From Dyella sedimenti (lineage in GTDB: Bacteria; Pseudomonadota; Gammaproteobacteria; Xanthomonadales; Rhodanobacteraceae), in the NCBI RefSeq assembly GCF_022760995.1, contig NZ_JAKWJO010000002.1:124001-188000 (forward strand): a stretch of 64,000 nucleotides of DNA, given 5' to 3'. The notes beneath the pieces were generated by a model. The model saw only the letters and a program-made list of their open reading frames with translations. It had not been told where the DNA came from and searched no databases. A program made the translations under genes and the position numbers. Of the stretch, positions 1 through 13,103 are shown in pieces (the first letter of the stretch is position 1; the number at the start of each line of letters is the position of its first letter).

Positions 1-2
1 GC

Positions 3-340
3 TACCTCGCCGCCTACAACCGCATCGACGTGGAGGGCATGCTCGCCACCATGCATCGCGAGGTGGTGTTCGAGAACTACACGGCCGGCGTGCTCAGCGT
101 GCGCACGCAGGGCCTCGCGGAACTGCAGCTGCTGGCGGAGCGCTCGCGCTACCTGTTCGCGGCGCGGCGGCAGGTGATCGTGGCCTATGAGGAACGCGAC
201 GGCCTGGCCACCGCGCACATCCTGTTCGACGGCACCTTCGCGGTGGACCTGCTCAACGGCGTGCGCGCGGGACAGTCGATCACCCTGAACGGGCGCAGCG
301 AGTTCCGCCAGCGCGACGGGCTGCTGTCCTATATCGGCGA

Positions 341-353
<13 letters not shown>
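3..353 (+). CDS. SnoaL-like (NTF2-fold) protein, C-terminal part
   Basis: The reading frame is open from the left edge and ends at TAG 351-353, so the 5' end lies outside the window. The visible 116 residues begin [18 protein letters not shown], which matches the first helix of SnoaL/NTF2-like proteins (a small alpha+beta barrel used by isomerases, hydrolases and many unassigned pocket proteins). A curved sheet follows, with FENYTAG and ILFDGTF. No catalytic residue can be assigned, so substrate and role are unknown. Its end overlaps the end of the converging lhr gene by 13 bp. The GTG at 30 is an internal codon and not a credible start because the fold begins upstream of it. Confidence 0.7.
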
Positions 354-4771
<4,418 letters not shown>

Positions 4772-4934
4772 GGACTTGAGTGTGGCGCAGCGGCCTCTCA
4801 CCCGGTGCGATATGGGGACGGGGCGGCCGGATGGCAACGCCGCGGAACCGCCGTGGCGCCGTTTCTGCCGCACCGCAACCCACGTCCGCGTGGCGTTCAT
4901 GCAGAATGCGGCCTTTCACCTCGAGGGGCGCGAA

Positions 4935-5786
4935 GTGAACCAACTCGGCGAGCACGGCATCGAGCGCTCCCGCACCCTGGCCATGGCCGACGGCCAGGCC
5001 TTGTTCGTCCGCGACTGGCCGCATCCCCGCCCGCACGACGCCGTGCTGGTCGTGCACGGCCTGGGCGAGCACAGTGGGCGCTACCAGCGGCTGGCCGCCT
5101 GGTTCCATGCGCGCGGCTATTCGGTGCGGGCCTATGACCAGCGCGGCCACGGCCGCACGCCCGGCGCGCGCGGGGCGCTGTCCCATCCCGACGACCTGCT
5201 GGAAGACCTCGCCACGGTCTACCACGACTACGCCGCCGGCCTGCCCCGGCCCCCGCTGCTGCTGGGGCACAGCATGGGCGGGCTGGTGGCGGCGCGCGGC
5301 GTGCTGGACCGGCGCATCCAGCCGCCGGCGATGGTGCTGTCCTCGCCGGCCCTGCGTACCTGGGAGCCGCGCTGGCGCCAGCGCCTGGCCGCCGCGCTGG
5401 CGACGCTGCTGCCCAACCTGCCGCTGCCCAACGGCCTGCCGTTCGACAAGCTCTCGCACGATCCGCAGGTGGAGCCGGCCTACCGCGCCGACCCGCTGCG
5501 GCACGGGCGCATCACGCCCCGGCTGGCCGACTTCATCTTCCGCGCCGGCGAGGCGGCCATCGCCGACGCGGGCCGGCTGGCCACGCCCACGCTGCTGCTG
5601 GTGGCTGGCGCGGATCGCCTGGTGGACCCGTCGGGCAGCCGGGATTTCGCCGCCGGCGCCTGGGTCGGCAACCACCTCACCACGCGCTACTTCGACGCGC
5701 TGTACCACGAACTCTTCAACGAGGCCGAGCCTTCGCGCGGGCAGGTCCTCAAGCAATTGGGCGACTGGTTGCAGAGGCGCGCCTGA
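4935..5786 (+). CDS. Alpha/beta hydrolase, monoacylglycerol lipase-like
   Basis: A 283-residue serine hydrolase of the monoacylglycerol lipase / lysophospholipase (Hydrolase_4) type. It shows the HGLGEHSGRY oxyanion segment, DQRGHGRT, nucleophile Ser113 in GHSMGG, Asp227 in AGADRLVD and His258 in YHELFNE, the usual triad order for this family. No signal peptide is visible, so it is probably cytoplasmic and acts on monoglycerides or lysophospholipids. I chose GTG 4935 because GAGGGG lies 6 bp before it. An in-frame ATG at 4899 exists, but the GCAGAATGC just after it resembles a -10 box, which would put transcription start downstream of that ATG. It stands alone, divergent from lhr. Confidence 0.85.
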   Translation: MNQLGEHGIERSRTLAMADGQALFVRDWPHPRPHDAVLVVHGLGEHSGRYQRLAAWFHARGYSVRAYDQRGHGRTPGARGALSHPDDLLEDLATVYHDYAAGLPRPPLLLGHSMGGLVAARGVLDRRIQPPAMVLSSPALRTWEPRWRQRLAAALATLLPNLPLPNGLPFDKLSHDPQVEPAYRADPLRHGRITPRLADFIFRAGEAAIADAGRLATPTLLLVAGADRLVDPSGSRDFAAGAWVGNHLTTRYFDALYHELFNEAEPSRGQVLKQLGDWLQRRA

Positions 5787-5865
5787 GCGTACCGTTTTTC
5801 ACGCTTTGCATTCATCCGGCGAGCCAGCATGGCTGGGCGTTCTTACACGTCCGATGGGGATTGCC

Positions 5866-6582
5866 ATGTCGAACAAGCCGAGGTCGCCCTCCCGGCGAGA
5901 CTTCTTGCGACAGTCGATGGTGGCCGTGCCGGCCGTCACCCTCCTGGGTTCCTCGGCACTCGCGCCGGAGCCGGGCCACGCGGCGCCAGGCACCGGGGCC
6001 AAGACCTACGCGCCACGCTATTTCAACGCGGCGGAATGGGACTTCCTGCAGGCCGCCGTCGACCGGCTGATTCCGCCCAGTGAAGACGGCCCGAGCGCGG
6101 TGGAAGCGGGCGTGCCCGAATTCATCGACCGCCAGATGGACGCGGCCTATGGCCACGGCGGCTACTGGTACATGCAGGGCCCGTTCGTGCCCGAGTCACC
6201 GGCAACCCTGGGCTACCAGTTGCGCTACACGCCACGCGAGTTCTACCGCAAGGCCATCGCCGCCATCGACGACTGGTGCAGGCGACAGCACGGCAAGTCG
6301 TTCAGCGCGCTCACCCATGAGCAGCAGGATGACATCCTCGGCCAGATGGAGAAGGGACAGATCAAGCTGGAGGACGTGCCGACCGACACGTTCTTCTCCC
6401 AGCTCATCACCAATACCAAGGAAGGCTATTTCTCCGATCCGATGTACGGCGGCAACAAGCAGATGGGTGCCTGGAAGATGATCGGCTTTCCCGGCGCGCG
6501 CGCCGACTTCGCCGACTGGATCGAGCAACCCGGCAAGGCCTATCCGTTCGGCCCCGTGTCCATCGAAGGGGAACAGTCATGA
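5866..6582 (+). CDS. Gluconate 2-dehydrogenase subunit 3 family protein, Tat-exported
   Basis: A 238-residue protein beginning with a twin-arginine signal (SRRDFLRQS followed by a short hydrophobic stretch ending near APEPGHAA). The mature part has the subunit-3 signature of membrane gluconate dehydrogenases (FNAAEWDFLQAAVDRLIPP and GYFSDPMYGGN). In known three-component dehydrogenases this small subunit is needed for export or maturation of the flavoprotein, which usually lacks its own signal. ATG 5866 follows GGGGA at 5 bp; an ATG 12 bp upstream is also possible. Its TGA overlaps the next ATG (ATGA), so the three subunits are translationally coupled. Confidence 0.92.
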   Translation: MSNKPRSPSRRDFLRQSMVAVPAVTLLGSSALAPEPGHAAPGTGAKTYAPRYFNAAEWDFLQAAVDRLIPPSEDGPSAVEAGVPEFIDRQMDAAYGHGGYWYMQGPFVPESPATLGYQLRYTPREFYRKAIAAIDDWCRRQHGKSFSALTHEQQDDILGQMEKGQIKLEDVPTDTFFSQLITNTKEGYFSDPMYGGNKQMGAWKMIGFPGARADFADWIEQPGKAYPFGPVSIEGEQS

Positions 6583-8354
6583 TCCGCATGAAACCGGTGG
6601 ACGTGGTGATCGTCGGCTTCGGATGGACCGGTGCGATCATGGGCGCCGAGCTGACCGAGGCGGGCCTGAACGTGCTGGCGCTGGAACGCGGCAACTACCG
6701 CGACACCTCGCCGGATTTCATCTATCCGCGCAACGCCGACGAGCTGGCCTTCGGCATCCGCGGCGACCTGTTCCAGCCGCTGGCGCGCGAGACCATCACC
6801 GTCCGCCACGGCTTGAACGACACGGCCGTGCCCTATCGCCAGTATGGCTCGTTCCTGTTCGGCAACAACGTCGGCGGCGCGGGCGTGCACTGGAACGGGC
6901 AGCACTACCGGCCCTCGCCGGAGGACCTTGAGCTGGAAAGCCACATCGCCCAGCGCTACGGCCGCAAGTTCATGCCGGAGGACATGCAGATCCAGGACTA
7001 TGGCGTCACCTACGACGAGCTGGAACCGTTCCTGGAGCACTTCGAGTACGTGTGCGGCACCTCCGGCAAGGCGGGCAACCTCAACGGCAGCCTGCAGGAG
7101 GGCGGCAACCCCTTCGAGGGCCCGCGCAAGCGCGAGTATCCCAACCCGCCGGTGCGCAGCAACTACGGCGCCGGGCTGTTCGCCGACGCGGCGCGCGCGC
7201 TGGGCTACAAGCCGTTCCCGCAGCCCTCGGCCAATGCCTCGCAGGTCTATACCAATCCGTACGGGGTGCGCCTGGGCCCGTGCAACCTGTGCGGGTATTG
7301 CGAGCGCTTCTCCTGCTACATGTATTCGAAGGCCTCGCCGCAGACCACCATCCTGCCGGTGCTGCTGCGCCGGCCCAATTTTTCGCTGCGCACGCAAAGC
7401 CACGTCACCCGCGTGAACCTGGACAGCACGCGCAAGCGCGCCACCGGCGTCACCTACATCGACGCGCAGGGCCAGGAGGTGGAGCAGCCGGCCGACCTTG
7501 TCATCGTGGCCGCCTTCCAGATGCACAACGTGCGGCTGATGCTGCTCTCGGGCATCGGCGCGCCCTACGACCCGGTGACCGGCAAGGGCGTGATCGGCAA
7601 GAACTACGCCTACCAGATGATGAGCAGCATCTCGGTGTTCTACGACCGGGACGTGGCCATCAACCCGTTCATCGGCGCCGGCTCGGGCGGCAACGTCATC
7701 ATCGACGAGTTCAACTCCGACCATTTCGACCACGGCCCGCACGGCTTCGTGGGCGGCGGCTACATCCTGGGCGGGCAGACCGGCGGCCGCCCGATCCAGC
7801 AGCTGCTGCTGCCGCCGGGCACGCCGGCCTGGGGCGAGAAGTGGAAGCGCGCGGCGAAGGAGAGCTACCTGCACACCACCGGCGTGCAGACGCACGGCTC
7901 GGTGATGGCCTACCGCGACCGCTACCTCGACCTGGACCCGACCTACAAGGACGCCTTCGGCCTGCCGCTGCTGCGCATGACCTTCGACTGGCACGACAAC
8001 GAATACAAGATGACGAAGTTCCTGACCGACCGTGCGCAGGAAATCGCCAACCAGATGAAGCCGCGGCAGACGTCCGCCACGGTGCGCCAGCCGGGCAGCC
8101 ACTACGACGTGCGCCAGTACCAGACCACGCACACCACCGGCGGCGTGATCCAGGGTGCCTCGCCCGAGACCAGCGCGCTCAACCGCTACCAGCAAAGCTG
8201 GGACGTGCCCAACGTGTTCGTCACCGGCGCCTCGGCGTTCCCGCAGAACATCGGCTACAACCCCACCGGTCTCATCGGCGGCCTCACCTATTGGTCGGCC
8301 AAGGCCATTCGTGAGACCTACCTGAAACATCCCGGCCCCCTGGTGCAGGCATGA
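6579..8354 (+). CDS. GMC-family FAD dehydrogenase, large subunit (gluconate 2-dehydrogenase type)
   Basis: A 591-residue flavoprotein. The Rossmann FAD motif is VGFGWTGAIMGAE near the N terminus, and the C-terminal GMC block holds a conserved His/Asn region (NVFVTGASAFPQNIGYNPTG). A cysteine-rich loop, GPCNLCGYCERFSC near residues 230-245, corresponds in position to the loop that ligates an Fe-S cluster in FAD-dependent glucose and fructose dehydrogenases. By family it oxidises a sugar or sugar acid in the periplasm and hands electrons to the haem subunit encoded next. It has no signal of its own, consistent with co-export with the Tat-bearing small subunit. The exact substrate (gluconate, 2-ketogluconate, glucose, sorbitol) cannot be read from sequence. 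Confidence 0.92.
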   Translation: MIRMKPVDVVIVGFGWTGAIMGAELTEAGLNVLALERGNYRDTSPDFIYPRNADELAFGIRGDLFQPLARETITVRHGLNDTAVPYRQYGSFLFGNNVGGAGVHWNGQHYRPSPEDLELESHIAQRYGRKFMPEDMQIQDYGVTYDELEPFLEHFEYVCGTSGKAGNLNGSLQEGGNPFEGPRKREYPNPPVRSNYGAGLFADAARALGYKPFPQPSANASQVYTNPYGVRLGPCNLCGYCERFSCYMYSKASPQTTILPVLLRRPNFSLRTQSHVTRVNLDSTRKRATGVTYIDAQGQEVEQPADLVIVAAFQMHNVRLMLLSGIGAPYDPVTGKGVIGKNYAYQMMSSISVFYDRDVAINPFIGAGSGGNVIIDEFNSDHFDHGPHGFVGGGYILGGQTGGRPIQQLLLPPGTPAWGEKWKRAAKESYLHTTGVQTHGSVMAYRDRYLDLDPTYKDAFGLPLLRMTFDWHDNEYKMTKFLTDRAQEIANQMKPRQTSATVRQPGSHYDVRQYQTTHTTGGVIQGASPETSALNRYQQSWDVPNVFVTGASAFPQNIGYNPTGLIGGLTYWSAKAIRETYLKHPGPLVQA

Positions 8355-9754
8355 ATACGGTAGCCCAGCCCCGCCGACGCGGTGGCGGCGCATTGCGCGC
8401 CCTGGTGATCCTGGTCGTCGTCCTGGTCGTGATCGTGGTGCTGGCCTGGCTGGCCGCCCAGCTGTTCCCCGGAGGCGGGGGCGATGCCTCCGCCACCGCG
8501 CCGGCGCCCACCGACGAGCAGATCAAGCAAGGCGAATACCTGGCGCACGTCGCCGACTGCGCCGCCTGCCATACCGCGCCGGGCGGCAAGCCGTTCGCGG
8601 GCGGCCTGCCGATCGGCTCGCCGATCGGCACCATCTACAGCTCCAATATCACGCCCGACCCCGTCACCGGCATCGGCAAGTACACCTATGGGCAATTCGA
8701 GCGCGCCGTGCGCCGTGGCATCAACGCGGCCGGGCACACGCTGTACCCGGCCATGCCCTATCCCTCCTACGCCAAGGTCAGCGACCAGGACATCCAGGCG
8801 CTGTATGCGTACTTCATGCACGGCGTGGCGCCGGTGACCCAGCCCAACCGCGCCGATGACATCGGCTGGCCGCTGTCGATGCGCTGGCCGCTCACCTACT
8901 GGCGCTGGCTGTTCGCACCGAAGGTGACGCCGATCGAGACCACCTCCACCGGCGACGTGGCGCTGGCACGCGGCCAGTACCTGGTCGAGGGGCTGGGCCA
9001 TTGCGGCGCCTGCCATACGCCGCGCGCGGCCACGTTGCAGGAGACGGCGCTGGGCACCGGCGACGGCACCGCCTACCTCAGCGGCGGCGAGGGCGACAAC
9101 TGGATCGCTCCCAGCCTGCGCGGCGAGCCGGCGACCGGCCTGGGCAGCATGGACGAGGAAGAGCTGGCCACCCTGCTCAAGTCCGGCCGTTCCGCGCGCA
9201 GCGCGATCTTCGGCGGCATGAGCGACGTGGTGCTGCACAGCACCCGCTACATGAGCGATCAGGACCTGGCGGCCATCGCGCACTTCCTCAAGTCGCTGCC
9301 GCCCGCGCGGCAGGAAGCACCGCTGGTCTACGACATGGCCACGCGCAAGGCCCTCTACGAAGGCAAGGCCGACAGTGCGGGCGCCCTGCTCTACATCAAC
9401 AACTGCGCGGCCTGCCATCGCACCGACGGGCACGGCTACAACGCGGTGTTCCCGGCGCTGGCCGGCAATCCGGCGGTCAATGGCGACAACGCCGATTCCG
9501 TCATCCGCCTGGTGCTGCACGGCGGCACCATGCCCGCCGGCCGCGATGCGCCCACGCAGTTCACCATGCCCGCGTTCCGCGGGCGCCTGAGCGACCAGCA
9601 GGTCGCCGAGGTCATCACCTTCGTGCGTTCGAGCTGGGGCAACCGCGGCGGCGCGGTGAACGCGCAGCAGGTGGCCCGGCTGCGCAGCCTGCCGCCAGGT
9701 GGCCAGCCACTGATGAGCGGCTTCGACCCACGCGCGGGCGAGCCGCCGCGTTAG
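8351..9754 (+). CDS. Membrane-anchored tri-haem cytochrome c subunit
   Basis: A 467-residue protein with a basic start, one membrane segment at about residues 14-38, and three CxxCH haem c sites: CAACH (70-74), CGACH and CAACH. This is the cytochrome subunit of gluconate 2-dehydrogenase / alcohol dehydrogenase complexes, which passes electrons from the flavoprotein to ubiquinone on the periplasmic face. It overlaps the flavoprotein stop by 4 bp (ATGA), completing a small subunit - flavoprotein - cytochrome operon. Nearby glk (15863) and gnd (28942) act on the intracellular side of glucose/gluconate use but are not in this operon. Confidence 0.93.
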   Translation: MNTVAQPRRRGGGALRALVILVVVLVVIVVLAWLAAQLFPGGGGDASATAPAPTDEQIKQGEYLAHVADCAACHTAPGGKPFAGGLPIGSPIGTIYSSNITPDPVTGIGKYTYGQFERAVRRGINAAGHTLYPAMPYPSYAKVSDQDIQALYAYFMHGVAPVTQPNRADDIGWPLSMRWPLTYWRWLFAPKVTPIETTSTGDVALARGQYLVEGLGHCGACHTPRAATLQETALGTGDGTAYLSGGEGDNWIAPSLRGEPATGLGSMDEEELATLLKSGRSARSAIFGGMSDVVLHSTRYMSDQDLAAIAHFLKSLPPARQEAPLVYDMATRKALYEGKADSAGALLYINNCAACHRTDGHGYNAVFPALAGNPAVNGDNADSVIRLVLHGGTMPAGRDAPTQFTMPAFRGRLSDQQVAEVITFVRSSWGNRGGAVNAQQVARLRSLPPGGQPLMSGFDPRAGEPPR

Positions 9755-9764
9755 CTGCAGGCGC

Positions 9765-9789
9765 CCCTCCCCTGCAACGCAGGGGAGGG
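9765..9789. repeat. Perfect 11-bp palindrome after the dehydrogenase operon
   Basis: CCCTCCCCTGC and its exact complement are separated by AAC, 10 bp past the cytochrome stop codon. It could work as a transcription end or mRNA-stabilising hairpin, but no U-run follows. A near-identical stem occurs at 62258-62280, so it is a dispersed repeat. Confidence 0.6.
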
Positions 9790-9930
9790 AGCAAGGGGGC
9801 ACGGTATCTGGTTGCCGCGTTCCCGCCAGGGTGCCGCCTACGACCGAAGGAAGTCCCCGTGGGACGCGGCGGGCGTTTCGACGCCCTGCCGGCGACGCGA
9901 AGCTAGTCCCCGTGGGGCCGCCGAGTCACG

Positions 9931-9954
9931 TTTCTCTTGCTGGCCCAAGAGAAA
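9931..9954. repeat. Hairpin TTTCTCTTG - CTGGCC - CAAGAGAAA
   Basis: A perfect 9-bp stem with a 6-base loop lies 12 bp beyond the stop of the minus-strand efflux lipoprotein gene. It probably marks the 3' end of the efflux operon. There is no T-run, so it is not a textbook terminator; it resembles a dispersed hairpin I recall from Xanthomonadales genomes. Confidence 0.5.
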
Positions 9955-9966
9955 AGTGTGTTGCTC

Positions 9967-11469
9967 TCAACGCCCGGCCACCGCGCCTTCGGTTGGCTGC
10001 ACGGCGCTGCCGGTCCAGCCGCCACCCAGGGCCCGGAACAATGACACCGCCGCACGCGCATCGTCGGCATGCACGCGGGCCAGCTGGTCACGCGAGGCGA
10101 GCAACTGGCGGTCCTCCTCCAGCACGTCGAGCAGGCTGGCCGCGCCGCCCTTGTAGGCGTCCTGCGCGGCATCGCGCGCCTGCTGGTGCGCGGCCACCTC
10201 GTCGCGCAGCTCGCGATGCTGGGTCTCCAGCTCGGCCAATGACACCATGGCGTTCTCCACGTCCTCGGTGGCGCGCAGCATGGACTGGCGGTACTGCGCC
10301 AGCGCCTCGGCGTTGGCGCCACGGGCCTGCGCTACCTCGGCATCCACGCGGCCGAAGTCGAACAGGCGCCAGTGCAGGCCCAGCACGGCCTGCGGCTGGA
10401 ACGCGGCGGACGAGAACAGCGAGCCGCTATGCAGGCTCTCGACGCCCAGCAGCCCGCCCAGCGATACCTTGGGGTAATACTCGGCCATCGCCACGCCGAT
10501 GCGCGCATTGGAGGCGGCCAGCCGGCGCTCCGCCGCGATCACGTCGGGACGGCGGCGCAGCAGCGCCTGCGGGCCGCCATCGGCGCCAACCGCCGGCACG
10601 CTGAAGTCCGCGCCCGGCGCCTGCAGCTCGGCGGCGTAGGCGCCCGGCGTGACACCCATCAGCACGTCCAGGCGATGGAGCTGCTGGGCCAGCGCGATGC
10701 GCAGCGGCGGCAACGTGGCCCTGGCCTGCAGCCACAGCGCCCGGGCCTGGGCCAGTTCGCGCGCCGTGGCCAGGCCGCCCGCCAGACGCAGCCCGACCAG
10801 GTCCACCAGCTGCGCCTCGGTGTCGATCTGCTGCTGCGCCAGGCGCAGGCGCTCCTGCGCGCCACGCACCTGGAAGTAGCTGTCAGCCGCCTCGGCCGCC
10901 ACCATCACACGCACGCCATCCTGGCTGGCCTCCGCCGCCTCGGCTTCCGCGCGCGCCGCCTCGGCGCCGCGATGCAGGCCACCGGCCAGGTCCAGTTCCC
11001 AGCTGGCGCCCGCGCCGAGGGTTTCCAGCGTCTGCGTGCGCCGGTAGCCGGGCAGGTTGCTGGCAATCTCGCCCAGCGTGCCTTTCGTGGACTGGTATTC
11101 GCGTGCCGCCTGGCCGTCCAGGCTGCCCTGCGGCGCCAGCCGCGCGCCGGCTTCGCGCGCGGCGGCACGGGCCTGCTCCACGCGCGCCAGCGCGGCGGCC
11201 AGGTCGAGGTTCTGCGCCAGCGCACGGCCGACGATGCGGTCCAACTCGGGGTCATCGAAGCCCGACCACCACGCATCCAGCGGCGGCTCGGGCCGGCCGG
11301 CCTCGCGCGCGGCCAGCATCGGCTGGTGTGCGTAGCCCGCGTTCACCGGGATCGCCGGGCGCACGTAGTCCGGTCCGGCCGCGCAGCCGGCCAGGGCGCC
11401 GAGCGCAAGCGACAGGACGAAACGATGGGCGGAACATGGATGGCGACAGGAGGATGGCATGGCGTTCAT
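9967..11469 (-). CDS. Outer-membrane efflux lipoprotein (NodT/OprM-type)
   Basis: A 500-residue outer-membrane factor with a lipoprotein signal ending LGALAGC, Cys29 being the lipidated residue. Two repeats of the outer-membrane efflux protein domain follow, with long helical stretches and the family phrases PDVIAAERRL and ASNARIGVAMAEYYPKVSL. In tripartite pumps it forms the trimeric outer-membrane channel. ATG 11469 is preceded by AGGA at 7 bp; ATG 11460 is an alternative. It lies 53 bp after the EmrB-type gene, last in a regulator-adaptor-transporter-channel order on the minus strand. Confidence 0.93.
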   Translation of the reverse strand: MNAMPSSCRHPCSAHRFVLSLALGALAGCAAGPDYVRPAIPVNAGYAHQPMLAAREAGRPEPPLDAWWSGFDDPELDRIVGRALAQNLDLAAALARVEQARAAAREAGARLAPQGSLDGQAAREYQSTKGTLGEIASNLPGYRRTQTLETLGAGASWELDLAGGLHRGAEAARAEAEAAEASQDGVRVMVAAEAADSYFQVRGAQERLRLAQQQIDTEAQLVDLVGLRLAGGLATARELAQARALWLQARATLPPLRIALAQQLHRLDVLMGVTPGAYAAELQAPGADFSVPAVGADGGPQALLRRRPDVIAAERRLAASNARIGVAMAEYYPKVSLGGLLGVESLHSGSLFSSAAFQPQAVLGLHWRLFDFGRVDAEVAQARGANAEALAQYRQSMLRATEDVENAMVSLAELETQHRELRDEVAAHQQARDAAQDAYKGGAASLLDVLEEDRQLLASRDQLARVHADDARAAVSLFRALGGGWTGSAVQPTEGAVAGR

Positions 11470-11522
11470 GGCGTGGTCCTGGGCCGCGAAGCACGGCAGG
11501 CGGACGAAGCGGGAGGGCGCAT

Positions 11523-13103
11523 TCAGTGCGCATCGGCGGATGGCGCCTTGGGCGGCGTGACCTTGCGCATCAGCGGCACCAGCGCGGTGGCGATCACGAA
11601 GCACAGCATGATGGCGAGGAAGGCATCGGCGTAGGACAGTGTCTGCGCCTCGCGGTAGGCCAGCAGCCACAACTGGTGCAGCGCCCCGTCGCCCGCCTCT
11701 GCCGCGTTGGAGCCAAGCTCGGCGAGACGGCCGCCGGCCTGCGCCAGATAGCCGTCCATCGCCTCGTTGCCGGCATTGAGGTGCTCGGCCATGCGGTAGA
11801 AATGCAGGTTGGTGCGGTCGTTGAGTATCGTGGCGCATACCGCGATGCCGATCGCGCCGCCGAGGTTGCGCATCAGGTTGAACAGGCCCGAGGCCAGCCG
11901 CAGCCGCGCCGGCGCCAGGCCGCCCAGGGTCAGGGTCACCGTGGGCGGCACCGCCAACTGCTGCGCCATGCCGCGCAGCGCCTGCGGCAGCAGCAGCTCG
12001 TGGCCGCCCCAGTCGTGTGTGATCGGCGTGAAATCCCACATCGAGATGGCGAACAGCGCCAGCCCCGCCATCAGGATCCAGCGCAGGTCCACGCGCTGCG
12101 CCAGGTAGGAATACAAGGGAATGGTGAGGATCTGGAACACGCCGGTGGAGAACACCGCCTCGCCGATCTGCAGCGCGCTGTAGCCGCGCACGCGCCCGAG
12201 GAACAGCGGCGTGAGGTAGATGGTGGCGAACAGGCCGATGCCGGTGACGAAGGAGAACAGGCAGCCCAGCGCGAAATTGGGATCGCGCAGCGCGCGCAGG
12301 TCAACCACCGGATGCTCGTAGGTAAGGCCACGGACCACGAAGCCCACGCCCGCCAGGCCGGACAGCCAGGCGGTGGCGAGAATGGTCTGGTCGCTGAACC
12401 AGTTCCAGCGCGGGCCTTCTTCCAGCGTGTATTCCAGGCAGCCCAGGAACACCGCCAGCAGCACGATGCCGAGGTAATCCGCACGGCGCAGCAGCGAGAG
12501 GTCGGGCGCGTCGATGTTCACCAGCATCGGCACCGCGATGGTGACGAACAGCCCCGGCACCAGGTTGATGAAGAACAGCCAATGCCAGGACGAGTGGTCG
12601 GTGATCCAGCCGCCCAGCGTGGGCCCGAGCGTGGGCGCCAGCGAGGCCAGCGCGCCGATGGTGGCCGCGGCGATCACGCGCTGCTTGTCGTGGAAGAACA
12701 CGAACGCGGTGGTGAACACCATCGGGATCATCGAGCCGCCCAGGAAACCCTGCAGGGCGCGGAACACGATCATGCTCTGGATATCCCAGGCCGCGCCGCA
12801 CAGCAGGCTGGTGAGGGTGAAACCCAGCGCCGAGGCGGCGAACAGCCAGCGCGTGGACATCACCCGCGACAGCCAGCCGGACAGCGGGATCACCACGATC
12901 TCGGCGATCAGGTAGGCCGTCTGCACCCAGGCCGTCTCGTCCGCGCCCGCCGACAGGCCGCCGCCGATGTCGCGCAGCGAGGCCGAGACGATCTGGATGT
13001 CCAGCAGCGCGATGAACATGCCCACGCACATGCTGGCGAAGGCGAACACCTTCTGCGCCGTGCCCAGCGTGGCCGGGTTCACCGGCGCGGCGGCGAGGTT
13101 CAC
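11523..13103 (-). CDS. DHA2-family MFS multidrug transporter (EmrB/QacA type)
   Basis: A 526-residue inner-membrane transporter of about 14 helices. The first helix carries LLDIQIVSASL, the DHA2 motif around the conserved acidic residue, and FRALQGFLGGSMIP and LGPTLGGWI are the usual motifs in helices 4 and 5. By family it is a proton-driven exporter of hydrophobic drugs, working with the membrane-fusion protein encoded just upstream and the outer-membrane lipoprotein just downstream. Its ATG overlaps the adaptor's stop by 4 bp, implying coupled translation and a fixed ratio of the two inner-membrane parts. Confidence 0.95.
   Translation of the reverse strand: MNLAAAPVNPATLGTAQKVFAFASMCVGMFIALLDIQIVSASLRDIGGGLSAGADETAWVQTAYLIAEIVVIPLSGWLSRVMSTRWLFAASALGFTLTSLLCGAAWDIQSMIVFRALQGFLGGSMIPMVFTTAFVFFHDKQRVIAAATIGALASLAPTLGPTLGGWITDHSSWHWLFFINLVPGLFVTIAVPMLVNIDAPDLSLLRRADYLGIVLLAVFLGCLEYTLEEGPRWNWFSDQTILATAWLSGLAGVGFVVRGLTYEHPVVDLRALRDPNFALGCLFSFVTGIGLFATIYLTPLFLGRVRGYSALQIGEAVFSTGVFQILTIPLYSYLAQRVDLRWILMAGLALFAISMWDFTPITHDWGGHELLLPQALRGMAQQLAVPPTVTLTLGGLAPARLRLASGLFNLMRNLGGAIGIAVCATILNDRTNLHFYRMAEHLNAGNEAMDGYLAQAGGRLAELGSNAAEAGDGALHQLWLLAYREAQTLSYADAFLAIMLCFVIATALVPLMRKVTPPKAPSADAH

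Noticed and set aside
4899..4934. ATG 4899 as the start of the lipase-like hydrolase
   Set aside because: It has no ribosome site and lies on or before a -10-like GCAGAATGC, while GTG 4935 has GAGGGG at good spacing. Not excluded, but less likely.
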